Of a DNA stretch of 46,159 nt, positions 1 to 7,215 are shown one piece after another (position 1 is the stretch's first letter; each line of letters starts with the position of its first letter). The stretch spans positions 1 through 46,159 of the forward strand of contig JAIRYJ010000016.1 in NCBI GenBank assembly GCA_031267825.1, in the 5' to 3' direction. The DNA comes from Bifidobacteriaceae bacterium. GTDB lineage: Bacteria; Actinomycetota; Actinomycetes; Actinomycetales; WQXJ01. The notes below the pieces were generated by a model. That model was not told where the DNA came from. It saw only the letters and a list, made by a program, of their open reading frames with translations, and did no database searches. The position numbers and the translations under genes are program-made.

Positions 1-206
1 ATCTTGCGGACCAGCCACAACGACACCACCACCCCGAGCTTGGCGAGCTGGGCGCGGATCCGCCTGGCGCCGTGGCGCATCTTCGAGGCGCGGAACGCCC
101 GCAACACCAGCTTCGCCACTGAGGTGTCGTGCTTCTTGTGGACAGTGAACCTCAAGGAGGATTGGAAGGACTTCTGTAAGTAATCAGGGTAGGTATTCGT
201 CGCGGT
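1..206 (-). pseudogene. IS3-family transposase (OrfB) fragment, cut by the window edge
   Basis: Read on the minus strand, the frame is open from a TGA at 207-209 to the window edge. Its last part contains HGARRIRAQLAKLGVVVSL, which resembles the N-terminal helix-turn-helix (HTH_21) region of IS3-group OrfB transposases, where a G-x-RRI...L...G pattern is usual. The upstream part (LQKSFQSSLRFTVHKKHDTS) is not recognisable and no good start codon is seen. It is therefore either a truncated remnant or the continuation of a frameshifted element lying outside the window. The DDE catalytic core would lie off the left edge. The family assignment rests on about 25 residues and is moderate. Confidence 0.5.
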
Positions 207-317
207 TCATGGCCGAGGCAGTGGCGATGGTCGAGGTGAGGTGTCGCACTCCTGGCGGACCGGCAACTGGCAACCGGTAACCAGTAGCCCGGCCCCCTGG
301 CCGGATTGGGCATGGTT

Positions 318-323
318 TATAGT
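318..323 (+). promoter_or_regulatory. -10 hexamer of a probable leaderless transcript
   Basis: TATAGT lies exactly 8 nt before the GTG at 332, so the transcript would begin at or within a base of the start codon. No Shine-Dalgarno sequence precedes that GTG. No convincing -35 is visible. Confidence 0.5.
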
Positions 324-331
324 GGGGCACT

Positions 332-1684
332 GTGCCAACCCCCTCAGACCGCAAGCACATTCTCTACGTGGCCTGGGCTTTCGTTCCGCTGCGGGCCACT
401 GGCACAGCCAACTCGGTGGCGGCCGTCAACAGCCTGATTGAACGTGGGCACCGAGTCACCGTGTTGACGGCCGATACCGACGTGGCTGACCTGATACTTG
501 GCGCCGACTGGTCCGAGGCCAACCGTGTCAACCCGGCCGCCCGGATTGTCCGGGTACGGCAATACGCTGGCGCGCTGGATACCGTCATAAGCCGCTGGAC
601 TGCCGAACAGATCGCCAACCCTGAGCGCGGCCACCGGTTGATCCGCGAAGCGGTTGAGGGCCTGTTCCCAGAGCCGGTCAACAACGGCTGGTACCCGGCT
701 TGGGTCGCCCCAGCGACAGCCACAGCCAGCGCCTTGCACCGCCAAGACCCGTTCGATTTGGTGATCGCTAATATCTTGCCAGCGGCGGGAGCGGGCGTGG
801 CGCTTGGGATGACAGAATCGGCTGGCTTGCCACTGATGCTGGTGGAACGTGACTCTTGGGTCTTCAACACCTTCACCGGTCGACCCTATGATGACGCCGC
901 GGCGACCCGTCCCGTCCTAGAAGCGGTGATGGACCGGGCGGTCCAGATTTGGTACATCAACCAGCCGTTGGCAGACCTGCATCGCCGCGAGTTTCCCGCC
1001 TGGGCGGACAAGATTCGGGCTGTGCCGAACGGTTGGGACGCCGCCAATCTGCCTGACCAGCCGCCCGTGACCCAGCCGCCCGTGACCCATCCGCCCCTGA
1101 CCCAGCCACCCAGTCATCCAGCCCAACAAGACAGCCATCCATCCAGCCTGACCTTCCGCTACGTCGGCACCATTTACCGTGACCTGCCACTAGATCTGGT
1201 TGCTGACGCCTGGCGCCAGGCTCGGGCGGTCAGTCCGCTTTTGGCGGCCTCAGTCCTGGAGCTGTCTGGACCTGTCAAACAATGGTTCCAACCCGATCCG
1301 GCGGACGGGATCATCCTGACGGGCCCAGTGCCCAAGAACCAGCTCGCGGAGCTTTACGCCAGGACTGATGGGCTGCTGTTTGTCCTGCCGGAAGGGCCAA
1401 TGGTGACTTCCGCCAAGGTTTATGAATACGCCGCCTCCGGTTTGCCGGTCATATCTAGTTTGCCGCCCGGTCACGCTGCCCGGGCCGTGTTAGCGGGCAG
1501 GCCTTTGTGGTTCGATGCCGCCCAACACAGTGCCGCTGGTCTGGCAGGCGCGTTCGTCGCGGCCGCCGCTCACCGGCCAACCGCGTCCGAGGCGGCTACC
1601 GCCCGGGCGATGGCTGAACCATTCAAGCGCGAACACCTGCTCGCGCGGGCCTTCGATGACTTGGAGGAGACCTTGGGATGGTGA
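332..1684 (+). CDS. GT-B fold glycosyltransferase (GT4-like)
   Basis: 450-residue protein with the two-Rossmann layout of family 4-type glycosyltransferases. The N-terminal acceptor domain opens with a short strand (HILYVAWAFVP) followed by TGTANSVAAVNSLIERGHRV, the usual glycine-containing loop and helix. The C-terminal donor domain starts near residue 275 (LTFRYVGTIYRDLPLDLVAD) and contains ILTGPVPKNQLAELYARTDG and KVYEYAASGLPVISS, where a conserved acid and a following hydrophobic turn normally bind the nucleotide sugar. A proline/threonine-rich tandem repeat sits exactly between the two domains. First gene of a three-gene operon; its end overlaps the next gene by 7 nt. The GTG at 332 is chosen because of the adjacent -10 element. 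Donor and acceptor sugars cannot be told from sequence. Probably acts at the cytoplasmic membrane face in surface glycan assembly. Confidence 0.8.
   Translation: MPTPSDRKHILYVAWAFVPLRATGTANSVAAVNSLIERGHRVTVLTADTDVADLILGADWSEANRVNPAARIVRVRQYAGALDTVISRWTAEQIANPERGHRLIREAVEGLFPEPVNNGWYPAWVAPATATASALHRQDPFDLVIANILPAAGAGVALGMTESAGLPLMLVERDSWVFNTFTGRPYDDAAATRPVLEAVMDRAVQIWYINQPLADLHRREFPAWADKIRAVPNGWDAANLPDQPPVTQPPVTHPPLTQPPSHPAQQDSHPSSLTFRYVGTIYRDLPLDLVADAWRQARAVSPLLAASVLELSGPVKQWFQPDPADGIILTGPVPKNQLAELYARTDGLLFVLPEGPMVTSAKVYEYAASGLPVISSLPPGHAARAVLAGRPLWFDAAQHSAAGLAGAFVAAAAHRPTASEAATARAMAEPFKREHLLARAFDDLEETLGW
1049..1120 (+). repeat. 15-bp tandem repeat, in frame, interdomain linker
   Basis: About three and a half copies of a 15-nt unit of the type CCGCCCGTGACCCAG (units at 1061, 1076 and 1091, then a degenerate one). 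It encodes PPVTQ-PPVTH-PPLTQ-PPSHP between the two domains of the glycosyltransferase. The period is a multiple of three, so the reading frame is kept. Confidence 0.85.
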
Positions 1685-3507
1685 GATCAGCCTCCAAGTT
1701 TCATCTTTATGTGCTGCGCCCTAAAACGACTGAGGTTCAGTTACCAGATTCGGTGGCGGGTTGGCCGTTGCGTCAGATCAACCGTTCGGACTTGCCTGGA
1801 GCGATCTCGCATCACCGCTTAGGTGTGAGCATCATCTGGGCTTTGGATCAGCGAGATCTTGGGCGGCTGATGGCGGCGGCCGGTGCCAAGGAAAACGTTC
1901 TGGTGGTTTCGAGCCAGTTGGCCATGACCGGTGCGATTCGGGCCATTCAGGCTGGGCGGCCGCTGGGATTACTGGTCTATCCGCCGCTACCGACACCTGA
2001 CCGAGTGCTGGCCGAATCTGGCCTGGCTGATAGTGGGTCAACCAACCCATCGGGCGCCTCCCAGCAGGTCGGCAGCCCAGGGGAAGCAGCCCAGCAAGCC
2101 AGCAGCCCAGGGGGAGCAGCCATGCGGGTGGGCAGCCCAAGGGAAGCAGCCCAGCAGGTCGGCGGCTCAGTTGGAGCGGCCATGCGGGCCGAAAACTCAG
2201 CCGGAGCGGCCCAGCCGACCCGTTACACGGTCCGGACGGTCGCCGCGGCACCCGACGAGGGTAAGCCATGGCTGGTGCCAACACCTGACGGTGTGCTGGT
2301 TCACACCGCTGGTATGACGGGTTTGGAGCGGGCCGCCATCGAGTGCCGGATTGGCCTTGAACGCCCACCCGCGACAGCCAGCCCACAAAGGACAGCCAGT
2401 CCACACAGTCCAGCCAGCCCACCTGCCCCCGCCAGCGGCGGGCATCTGTTGATTGGCCGGGCCAACTATTCCGCCCAAGGCCATAGTTGGGCTCAAGCGG
2501 TGCGGGACCATGTGCCGCGTTTCACCGCCCAGAACCTAACCTTCCGTCCCAGTTCAACCGGTTTGGCGCTAGCGACCGATAGCCAAGTTCTGTTTGACCA
2601 GTGGCTAGAACCGCCCTGTCGGGTAGACCTGGCGCTCGACCTGCTGGCGCCCGCCAGCCACCTGCTCCTGGAAGACATGGCACCGTTTCTGGGGGCGGAT
2701 CAACTGCGTCAGCCGAGGCTCGACCCGGCGGCTGGCCGGGCCGAACTAGAAGCGATCGCGGAATCGGGCCGCCAGGTCGCGGTCCTGGTTCACGGAACAG
2801 CCGCCCGGCTGCCATCAGCCCACCGCACGGCCTATCCGTTCTCGCCTTTCGCTGACCAATCCTCCGATTTCACCGCCGAACGCGAAGAACTAGCTAGCCG
2901 AGTCAAAGCCGCCCTCGAAGGCTTGACAGTGCCGCTGTTCACAGCCACACCTGACATGCTGGATTTCCTGCCCGGAGCGGCCTGGCTGCCGGTTGTGCCA
3001 GCCCGAGCGGCCTTCGCGCCAGCCCCGCCTTGGGAACCAGGACGGCCCTTACGGGTGGCTCACATACCCAGTTTGGGCCCGGTCAAAGGCTCTGCTCTAG
3101 TTGATTCTGTGTTACGCCGCCTGAGTACTAAAGGCGTCATTGAATACCGTTCGCTGCGCCGCATCCATCCACTGTCGATGCCCGGCGTCCTGCGCCAGGT
3201 CGATGTTGTGGTTGACCAAATAGTCCTAGGCAACCCAGCGGTCTTGACGGCCGAGGCGTTAGCCGCTGGTCGCCTGGTGGTGGGGCATGTGGCGGCCGCT
3301 ACCCGGCGGCGTTACGCTGATCCGCTGCCAGTCGTTGAGGCTGATCCGGCCAACCTGGCGGAAGTCATCTACGACATCGCGACCGCTGCGGACAAGTACC
3401 GTGCCGTGGCGCGGGCCGGGCCGACTTTTGTCCGCAAGTACCATGATGGCCGCCTGGCAGCCCAGGTTTTGGCCCAACATTTTCTGACACCAGGAGGCGA
3501 GCCGTGA
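1678..3507 (+). CDS. Diverged GT-B glycosyltransferase-like protein, paralog of 10881-11990
   Basis: 609-residue protein. The C-terminal half (about residues 460-600) has a glycosyltransferase donor-domain pattern: RVAHIPSLGPVKGSALVDSV, then IEYRSLRRIHPLSMPGVLRQ, VDVVVDQIVLGNPAVLTAEA and LAAGRLVVGHV. The same order occurs in the protein at 10881-11990 (VVHAPSNAGLKGTEAV, IEYRELTNVPAAEMPRVYQ, DIVLDQFALGIYGAAAVEAM), and both share ANYxxQxxxW near their middle or N terminus. The two are therefore paralogs. This copy has an extra N-terminal domain (about 1-125) and a five-unit repeat linker (129-178). It overlaps the preceding gene by 7 nt and the next by 4 nt (GTGA), so translation is coupled. 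Enzymatic activity is inferred only; the substrate is unknown. Confidence 0.65.
   Translation: MVRSASKFHLYVLRPKTTEVQLPDSVAGWPLRQINRSDLPGAISHHRLGVSIIWALDQRDLGRLMAAAGAKENVLVVSSQLAMTGAIRAIQAGRPLGLLVYPPLPTPDRVLAESGLADSGSTNPSGASQQVGSPGEAAQQASSPGGAAMRVGSPREAAQQVGGSVGAAMRAENSAGAAQPTRYTVRTVAAAPDEGKPWLVPTPDGVLVHTAGMTGLERAAIECRIGLERPPATASPQRTASPHSPASPPAPASGGHLLIGRANYSAQGHSWAQAVRDHVPRFTAQNLTFRPSSTGLALATDSQVLFDQWLEPPCRVDLALDLLAPASHLLLEDMAPFLGADQLRQPRLDPAAGRAELEAIAESGRQVAVLVHGTAARLPSAHRTAYPFSPFADQSSDFTAEREELASRVKAALEGLTVPLFTATPDMLDFLPGAAWLPVVPARAAFAPAPPWEPGRPLRVAHIPSLGPVKGSALVDSVLRRLSTKGVIEYRSLRRIHPLSMPGVLRQVDVVVDQIVLGNPAVLTAEALAAGRLVVGHVAAATRRRYADPLPVVEADPANLAEVIYDIATAADKYRAVARAGPTFVRKYHDGRLAAQVLAQHFLTPGGEP
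2062..2211 (+). repeat. 30-bp tandem repeat, five units, in frame
   Basis: Five consecutive 30-nt units begin at 2062, 2092, 2122, 2152 and 2182. They encode QQVGSPGEAA, QQASSPGGAA, MRVGSPREAA, QQVGGSVGAA and MRAENSAGAA. Units 1, 2 and 4 share a QQ opening and units 3 and 5 share MR, suggesting that duplication involved a two-unit block at some stage. Lies in a linker of the glycosyltransferase-like protein. Confidence 0.9.
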
Positions 3508-4292
3508 GAGTCCTAACCGAGTTGTTCGCCGAGGCGGCCAGGCGCGGTTTGACCGTCGAAGTCCGCCCCGGCACGCCCCAGTATTTGTCCGATGCCGTCC
3601 CCCAAGTTGAGAACATCCCCCAAGTTCAGGGCCGCCCAGCGGGTCAGGACACGAGCCTGATTCAGGACATCCCCTCAGGTCAGGACGCGGCGGCGGTTCA
3701 GCCGGCGGCGGGTCAAGGCGGCAAACTGATCGTCGCGGGCGAGGTGGTCCCCCTGGAAGCGGGCCAGTGGCTGCTGGCTGATCTGCCTTTAGGTGGTGAC
3801 ACCATCCCAGTGCGCCACCTGGCGGCGGCGTTAGCGCAGGCCGAAGCCCAGATCTATGACATCCAAAGATTGGTTGACGGCCACGCCGTACTGATCGCCC
3901 ACCAGGTGTCCACCCCTGAAGCGGTTGGCCCAGCGATTGAAGTGCTGCCGGAAGCCCGCGGCGCGTTCCAAAACGGCCCGGCGGCATCGGACATAGAAAC
4001 CCTGACGATGATCAACGCCGCGGTGCTGGCCCGCCACCAGACGGTCTCAACAGTTGGTGCCCTAATCGCGGACGAATCCGCCGCCCGCCGCCAAATCCTG
4101 GCTGAAACGCTAGCCGGGGCCGAATCCGAACGCCTGGCCTGGCGCGACGAAGCCGAAGAACTGTACCGGACACAAACCCAGTTGCGCCGCCGGATCGAAC
4201 AAATCAGCCGTTGGCCACTGTTCCGCCTGGAACGCAAACTGCGTCACATCGCTAAACGCCTAAGACGCCGGTCAGGCGGCCGTGGCCAGTAA
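3504..4292 (+). CDS. Unrecognised protein with a charged helical C terminus, glycan operon member
   Basis: 262 residues, starting at a GTG that overlaps the previous stop by 4 nt, so it is the third gene of the operon beginning at 332. I do not recognise a family. The N-terminal part contains a Gln/Pro/Asp-rich stretch (about residues 32-75, with QDIPSGQD-type pieces). The middle (about 76-150) looks globular, ending in a helical section. Residues about 175-262 are rich in Ala, Glu and Arg and probably form a long helix or coiled coil, ending in a very basic tail (KLRHIAKRLRRRSGGRGQ) that could bind anionic phospholipid or a partner protein. No signal peptide or membrane span. A scaffold or accessory role for the neighbouring glycosyltransferases is a guess from position only. 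Confidence 0.6.
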   Translation: MRVLTELFAEAARRGLTVEVRPGTPQYLSDAVPQVENIPQVQGRPAGQDTSLIQDIPSGQDAAAVQPAAGQGGKLIVAGEVVPLEAGQWLLADLPLGGDTIPVRHLAAALAQAEAQIYDIQRLVDGHAVLIAHQVSTPEAVGPAIEVLPEARGAFQNGPAASDIETLTMINAAVLARHQTVSTVGALIADESAARRQILAETLAGAESERLAWRDEAEELYRTQTQLRRRIEQISRWPLFRLERKLRHIAKRLRRRSGGRGQ

Positions 4293-4329
4293 AGCGGCCG
4301 CCCACCTAGGCGGTCCCCGGCCTCCGATC

Positions 4330-4408
4330 GCCGCGTTTCCGCTGGTAAGAGCTTCACTCCCACCGCGCGGCCCGGCCGGAGGGTGTTATTCGAACACCCT
4401 CCCAGGCT
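4330..4408 (+). repeat. Duplicated intergenic element, copy 1, with a 10-bp hairpin
   Basis: Starts with GCCGCGTTTCCGCTGG and ends with AGGCT. Its 3' part is a perfect 10-bp stem, GGAGGGTGTT / AACACCCTCC, with a 5-nt loop (4379-4403). The same opening, length (79 versus 80 nt) and terminal hairpin recur at 8951-9030. The hairpin follows the end of the 332-4292 operon and could terminate it, although there is no T-run. Confidence 0.65.
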
Positions 4409-4495
4409 GGTGTGGGGCTTTAGATAGAGCCAACGGTCAGGTGTAGCGGTAGCCTGCTTGAGCGCACCGGATGATCTGAGCAAAGGAAACAGTTA

Positions 4496-5797
4496 GTGAG
4501 AATCGCAGTAGCCGGCTTAGGCAAGATTGGTCTGCCCTTAGCCACCCAGTTCGCCTCAAAAGGCCATCAAGTAGTGGGTGTGGACGTCAACCCAGTCTTG
4601 GTCGATGCCGTCAACCAGGGCCGGGAGCCCTTCCCAGGTGAAGCCAACTTGGGGCAGAAGCTGGCCGAATTAGTGCCGGGTGGCGTTTTGCACGCCACAA
4701 CTGATTACGCTGAGGCGATTCCTGAAGCCGACGCGGTGGTAATAGTGGTGCCGTTGTTCGTTGATGAGGCCACTTGGGAACCTGATTTCGGCTGGATGGA
4801 ATCCGCTACCCGGTCATTGGCGGCACACCTCAGCCGAGGCGCCTTGGTGTCTTATGAGACCACTTTGCCGGTTGGTGTGACACGGGGCCGCTGGAAACCA
4901 CTCATTGAACAGGTTTCAGGTTTGACGGAAGGTGTCGATTTTGACTTGGTTTTCAGTCCAGAACGGGTACTGACAGGGCGTGTCTTTTCAGACCTGCGGC
5001 GCTATCCCAAACTGATTGGCGCGCTCAGTCCGCGTGGTGCCGCCCGAGCGGCCGAGTTCTACCAATCGGTACTTGATTTTGATCCGCGCCCAGATTTGCC
5101 CCGCCCTAACGGAGTTTGGGATCTGGGGTCACCTGAGGCCGCCGAAATGGCCAAACTAGCTGAGACAACCTACCGTGATGTGAACATTGGTTTAGCTAAC
5201 CAGTTCGCTTTGTTCGCTGAACATCATGGCGTGGACATCACCCAAGTGATAGAAGCTTCCAATTCGCAGCCCTATTCGCACATTCACCGGCCAGGGATCG
5301 CTGTTGGCGGGCATTGCATTCCGGTTTATCCGCGGCTGTATTTGTGGGGTGATCCTGACGCCACCGTGGTGCGGGCGGCCCGCCAAGCCAACATGGCGAT
5401 GCCAGCTCATGGCACCGCACTGTTGCGGGCCGCCCTGGGCGGGTCGCTTGAAGGCCGAACTGTAGCGGTGTTGGGTGCCTCCTACCGGGGTGGTGTCAAA
5501 GAGACCGCCTTTTCGGGTGTTTTCCCGGTCGTTGAGGAACTGGTTCGGGCTGGCGCCAATGTCCAAGTCCATGACCCAATGTTTTCGGCTGAAGAATTAG
5601 CAGGCTTCGGTTGGACGCCTTACACCATCGGTTCACCAGTTGACGGTGTCATAATCCAGGCTGATCATCCGGCATACGCTGGCCTGCGGTCGGCCGACTT
5701 CCCTGGCGTTGAGGCCCTAGTTGACGGACGGGACATCACCAAGGCGGACAACTGGCGTGGTGTCACCCGCCTAGTCATAGGCCAAGCTCAGCGCTAG
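4496..5797 (+). CDS. wecC: UDP-N-acetyl-D-mannosamine dehydrogenase (WecC-type nucleotide-sugar dehydrogenase)
   Basis: 433 residues, normal for UDP-sugar 6-dehydrogenases. It oxidises a UDP-hexosamine to the uronic acid with two NAD+. The N-terminal Rossmann fold begins MRIAVAGLGKIGLPLA (GxGxxG) with an acidic residue after strand 2 (VGVDVN). The central helix domain carries AEMAKLAETTYRDVNIGLAN, with the conserved Lys and Asn. The catalytic cysteine lies in GIAVGGHCIPVYP (about residue 276). The C-terminal domain holds VAVLGASYRGGVKETAFS. The GHCIPVYP context and the adjacent wecB favour UDP-ManNAc over UDP-Glc as substrate. The GTG at 4496 is preceded by AAAGGAAA at a suitable distance. 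Product: UDP-ManNAcA for the local glycosyltransferases. Confidence 0.88.
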   Translation: MRIAVAGLGKIGLPLATQFASKGHQVVGVDVNPVLVDAVNQGREPFPGEANLGQKLAELVPGGVLHATTDYAEAIPEADAVVIVVPLFVDEATWEPDFGWMESATRSLAAHLSRGALVSYETTLPVGVTRGRWKPLIEQVSGLTEGVDFDLVFSPERVLTGRVFSDLRRYPKLIGALSPRGAARAAEFYQSVLDFDPRPDLPRPNGVWDLGSPEAAEMAKLAETTYRDVNIGLANQFALFAEHHGVDITQVIEASNSQPYSHIHRPGIAVGGHCIPVYPRLYLWGDPDATVVRAARQANMAMPAHGTALLRAALGGSLEGRTVAVLGASYRGGVKETAFSGVFPVVEELVRAGANVQVHDPMFSAEELAGFGWTPYTIGSPVDGVIIQADHPAYAGLRSADFPGVEALVDGRDITKADNWRGVTRLVIGQAQR

Positions 5798-5807
5798 CGG
5801 CCATAGG

Positions 5808-5826
5808 GCCCTGGCCTGGCCAGGGC
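5808..5826. terminator. Hairpin after wecC
   Basis: GCCCTGGC-CTG-GCCAGGGC, a perfect 8-bp stem 11 nt after the wecC stop, without a U-tract. wecB runs convergently, so it may act on either strand. Confidence 0.5.
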
Positions 5827-5885
5827 GTGGAAGCGTGTTGTTTGGGGCCGGACCGGACCGGACCGATTGGAGACCGGTTGGGATC

Positions 5886-5968
5886 GGTCAACTGCGGTTG
5901 GGTCGATCAAGGCCGGTTGGGCCGCTCCGGGCCCGGTTGGGCCTAGTCAACTGCGGTCGGATCGATCA
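5886..5968. repeat. Direct repeat copying the wecB 3' end
   Basis: A segment of about 23 nt at 5886-5908 (GTCAACTGCGGTTGGGTCGA onward) recurs with two changes at 5946-5968. The second copy encodes the last residues of wecB (IDPTAVD) on the minus strand. The DNA between them and just before (5855-5945) is made of GGACCGGACCG and GGCCGGTTGGG type short repeats. Confidence 0.7.
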
Positions 5969-7142
5969 GGGCGGCCGCGACTTTAGCCGCGGCCTGACCA
6001 TCACCATAAGGCTGAGCCGGGGCGATCCGTGGCACTGGCCGTAAAGCCGCCGCCGCGATGGCGGCCGGATCATCCGCCAAAACATTCCAGCCGTCTTCCA
6101 GAGTCTCAGTCCACTCCGTCTCCGGCCGCAGCGTGGTGCAAAGCCGACCAAGCAGATAAGCCTCCTTTTGCAGACCCCCAGAATCAGTCACCAAACCAGC
6201 CGAATCAATCAGGTTGGCGATCATCGCCGGGTAGGCCAGCGGTTCAACCACTTCAATCGCGCCACGTTGAAGTTTGATACCGAACTGTCCAGCCCGCTGA
6301 CGTAGACGCGGATGGGCCGGTAACCGGACAGGCAACGGTAAAGCCGCCAAAGCCTGAATGATGGCGTCCAACCGGTCCGGCTGATCAGTGTTGTCTGGCC
6401 GGTGGATCGTCGCCAACAGGTAACCGCCAGGCTGAGCCGAATCGGCGCCCACTGGGGGACGCGTCCCGGCCCGCTCCAGTGATAACCCGGGTGGGCGGCC
6501 CTGATCAAACTCCGCCGGGCGGCCCTGGCTCGACCCAGGTGGGCGGACCCGGCTAAACCCAGGCGAACCTGGCGTGTCACGCCAAGCTGGACGGACGGCA
6601 TCGGCCACTTGGTAACAAACATCTGTCATGACATCCCCGACCAGCCGGGCCCGTTCAGCTAAACCCTCGGCCGCTAGATGAGCCATCGCCACCCGGGTTG
6701 GGGCAAGTAACAAGTCTGAAGCGTGATCAGTCAAGACCCGGTTATGTTCCTCAGGCATGCGGCGGTTGAAAGATCGCAAACCGGCTTCCAGATGCGCCAC
6801 CGGAAAATGAACTTTGATAGCCGCTAGGGCCGCCGCCAGAGTTGTGTTCGTGTCACCGTAAACCAACACCCAATCGGGTTGTTCTTCGAGGAATAATTCC
6901 TCCAAAGCGGGCAACATGGCAGCGGTCTGATTAGCGTGCGAACCGGAACCGATTCCTAGGTTGATATCGGGCGGAGGAATAGCTAAATCAGCGAAGAAGG
7001 CATCAGACATGGCCGGGTCATAATGCTGGCCGGAATGAACAATCCGGTGGGTCAGCCCAGCATCAGCCAAAGCCTGGGCGACTGGCGCTAATTTGATCAA
7101 CTGCGGACGGGCGCCAACCACGCTGACTATCTTTGGCTTCAC
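5943..7142 (-). CDS. wecB: UDP-N-acetylglucosamine 2-epimerase (non-hydrolysing)
   Basis: About 399 residues from the GTG at 7142. It interconverts UDP-GlcNAc and UDP-ManNAc, giving the substrate for the WecC-type dehydrogenase that converges on it. The start is set where homology begins (VKPKIVSVVGARPQLIKLAP); the frame is open further upstream but that extension is not family-like. Motifs: HSGQHYDPAMSDAFF, VYGDTNTTLAAALAA, VAHLEAGLRSFNRRMPEEHN and, near the C terminus, VTDSGGLQKEAYLLG, all hallmarks of WecB/MnaA. An unusual insertion (about residues 194-231, proline/arginine/glycine-rich with GRP repeats) interrupts the enzyme before YLLATIHRPDNTD. GACAAT lies 7 nt before this GTG, so a leaderless start is possible. 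Confidence 0.88.
   Translation of the reverse strand: MKPKIVSVVGARPQLIKLAPVAQALADAGLTHRIVHSGQHYDPAMSDAFFADLAIPPPDINLGIGSGSHANQTAAMLPALEELFLEEQPDWVLVYGDTNTTLAAALAAIKVHFPVAHLEAGLRSFNRRMPEEHNRVLTDHASDLLLAPTRVAMAHLAAEGLAERARLVGDVMTDVCYQVADAVRPAWRDTPGSPGFSRVRPPGSSQGRPAEFDQGRPPGLSLERAGTRPPVGADSAQPGGYLLATIHRPDNTDQPDRLDAIIQALAALPLPVRLPAHPRLRQRAGQFGIKLQRGAIEVVEPLAYPAMIANLIDSAGLVTDSGGLQKEAYLLGRLCTTLRPETEWTETLEDGWNVLADDPAAIAAAALRPVPRIAPAQPYGDGQAAAKVAAALIDPTAVD
6488..6560 (-). repeat. About 24-bp degenerate repeats in wecB
   Basis: Three units with a GGGCGGCCCTG or GGGCGGACCCGG core. They encode the SRVRPPGSSQGRPAEFDQGR region of WecB between its two Rossmann-like domains. Units are diverged but spaced in multiples of three. 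Confidence 0.65.
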
Positions 7143-7168
7143 GTCCAAGATTGTCGCACAGGCGCCGG

Positions 7169-7174
7169 TATAGT
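7169..7174 (+). promoter_or_regulatory. Probable -10 element for the glycosyltransferase gene at 7216
   Basis: TATAGT, about 40 nt before the GTG at 7216, in the divergent interval with wecB. A GAGGAGG ribosome-binding site follows at 7201-7207. No clear -35. Confidence 0.4.
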
Positions 7175-7215
7175 GGACCGGGTCGGTGGCAGGGCAGGCG
7201 GAGGAGGTCTTGAGC

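Noticed and set aside
344-876. Long open frames on the minus strand inside the first glycosyltransferase gene
   Set aside because: They lie antisense to a gene with clear domain motifs, show no recognisable protein features and are typical of high-GC shadow frames.
1678-1684. Possible frameshift joining the first two glycan genes
   Set aside because: Each protein has its own complete domain set, and a 7-nt overlap is normal for coupled genes.
1832-2511. Minus-strand proline/leucine-rich frames opposite the five-unit repeat
   Set aside because: They are products of the 30-bp repeat read on the other strand; the plus-strand protein continues with conserved paralog motifs on both sides.
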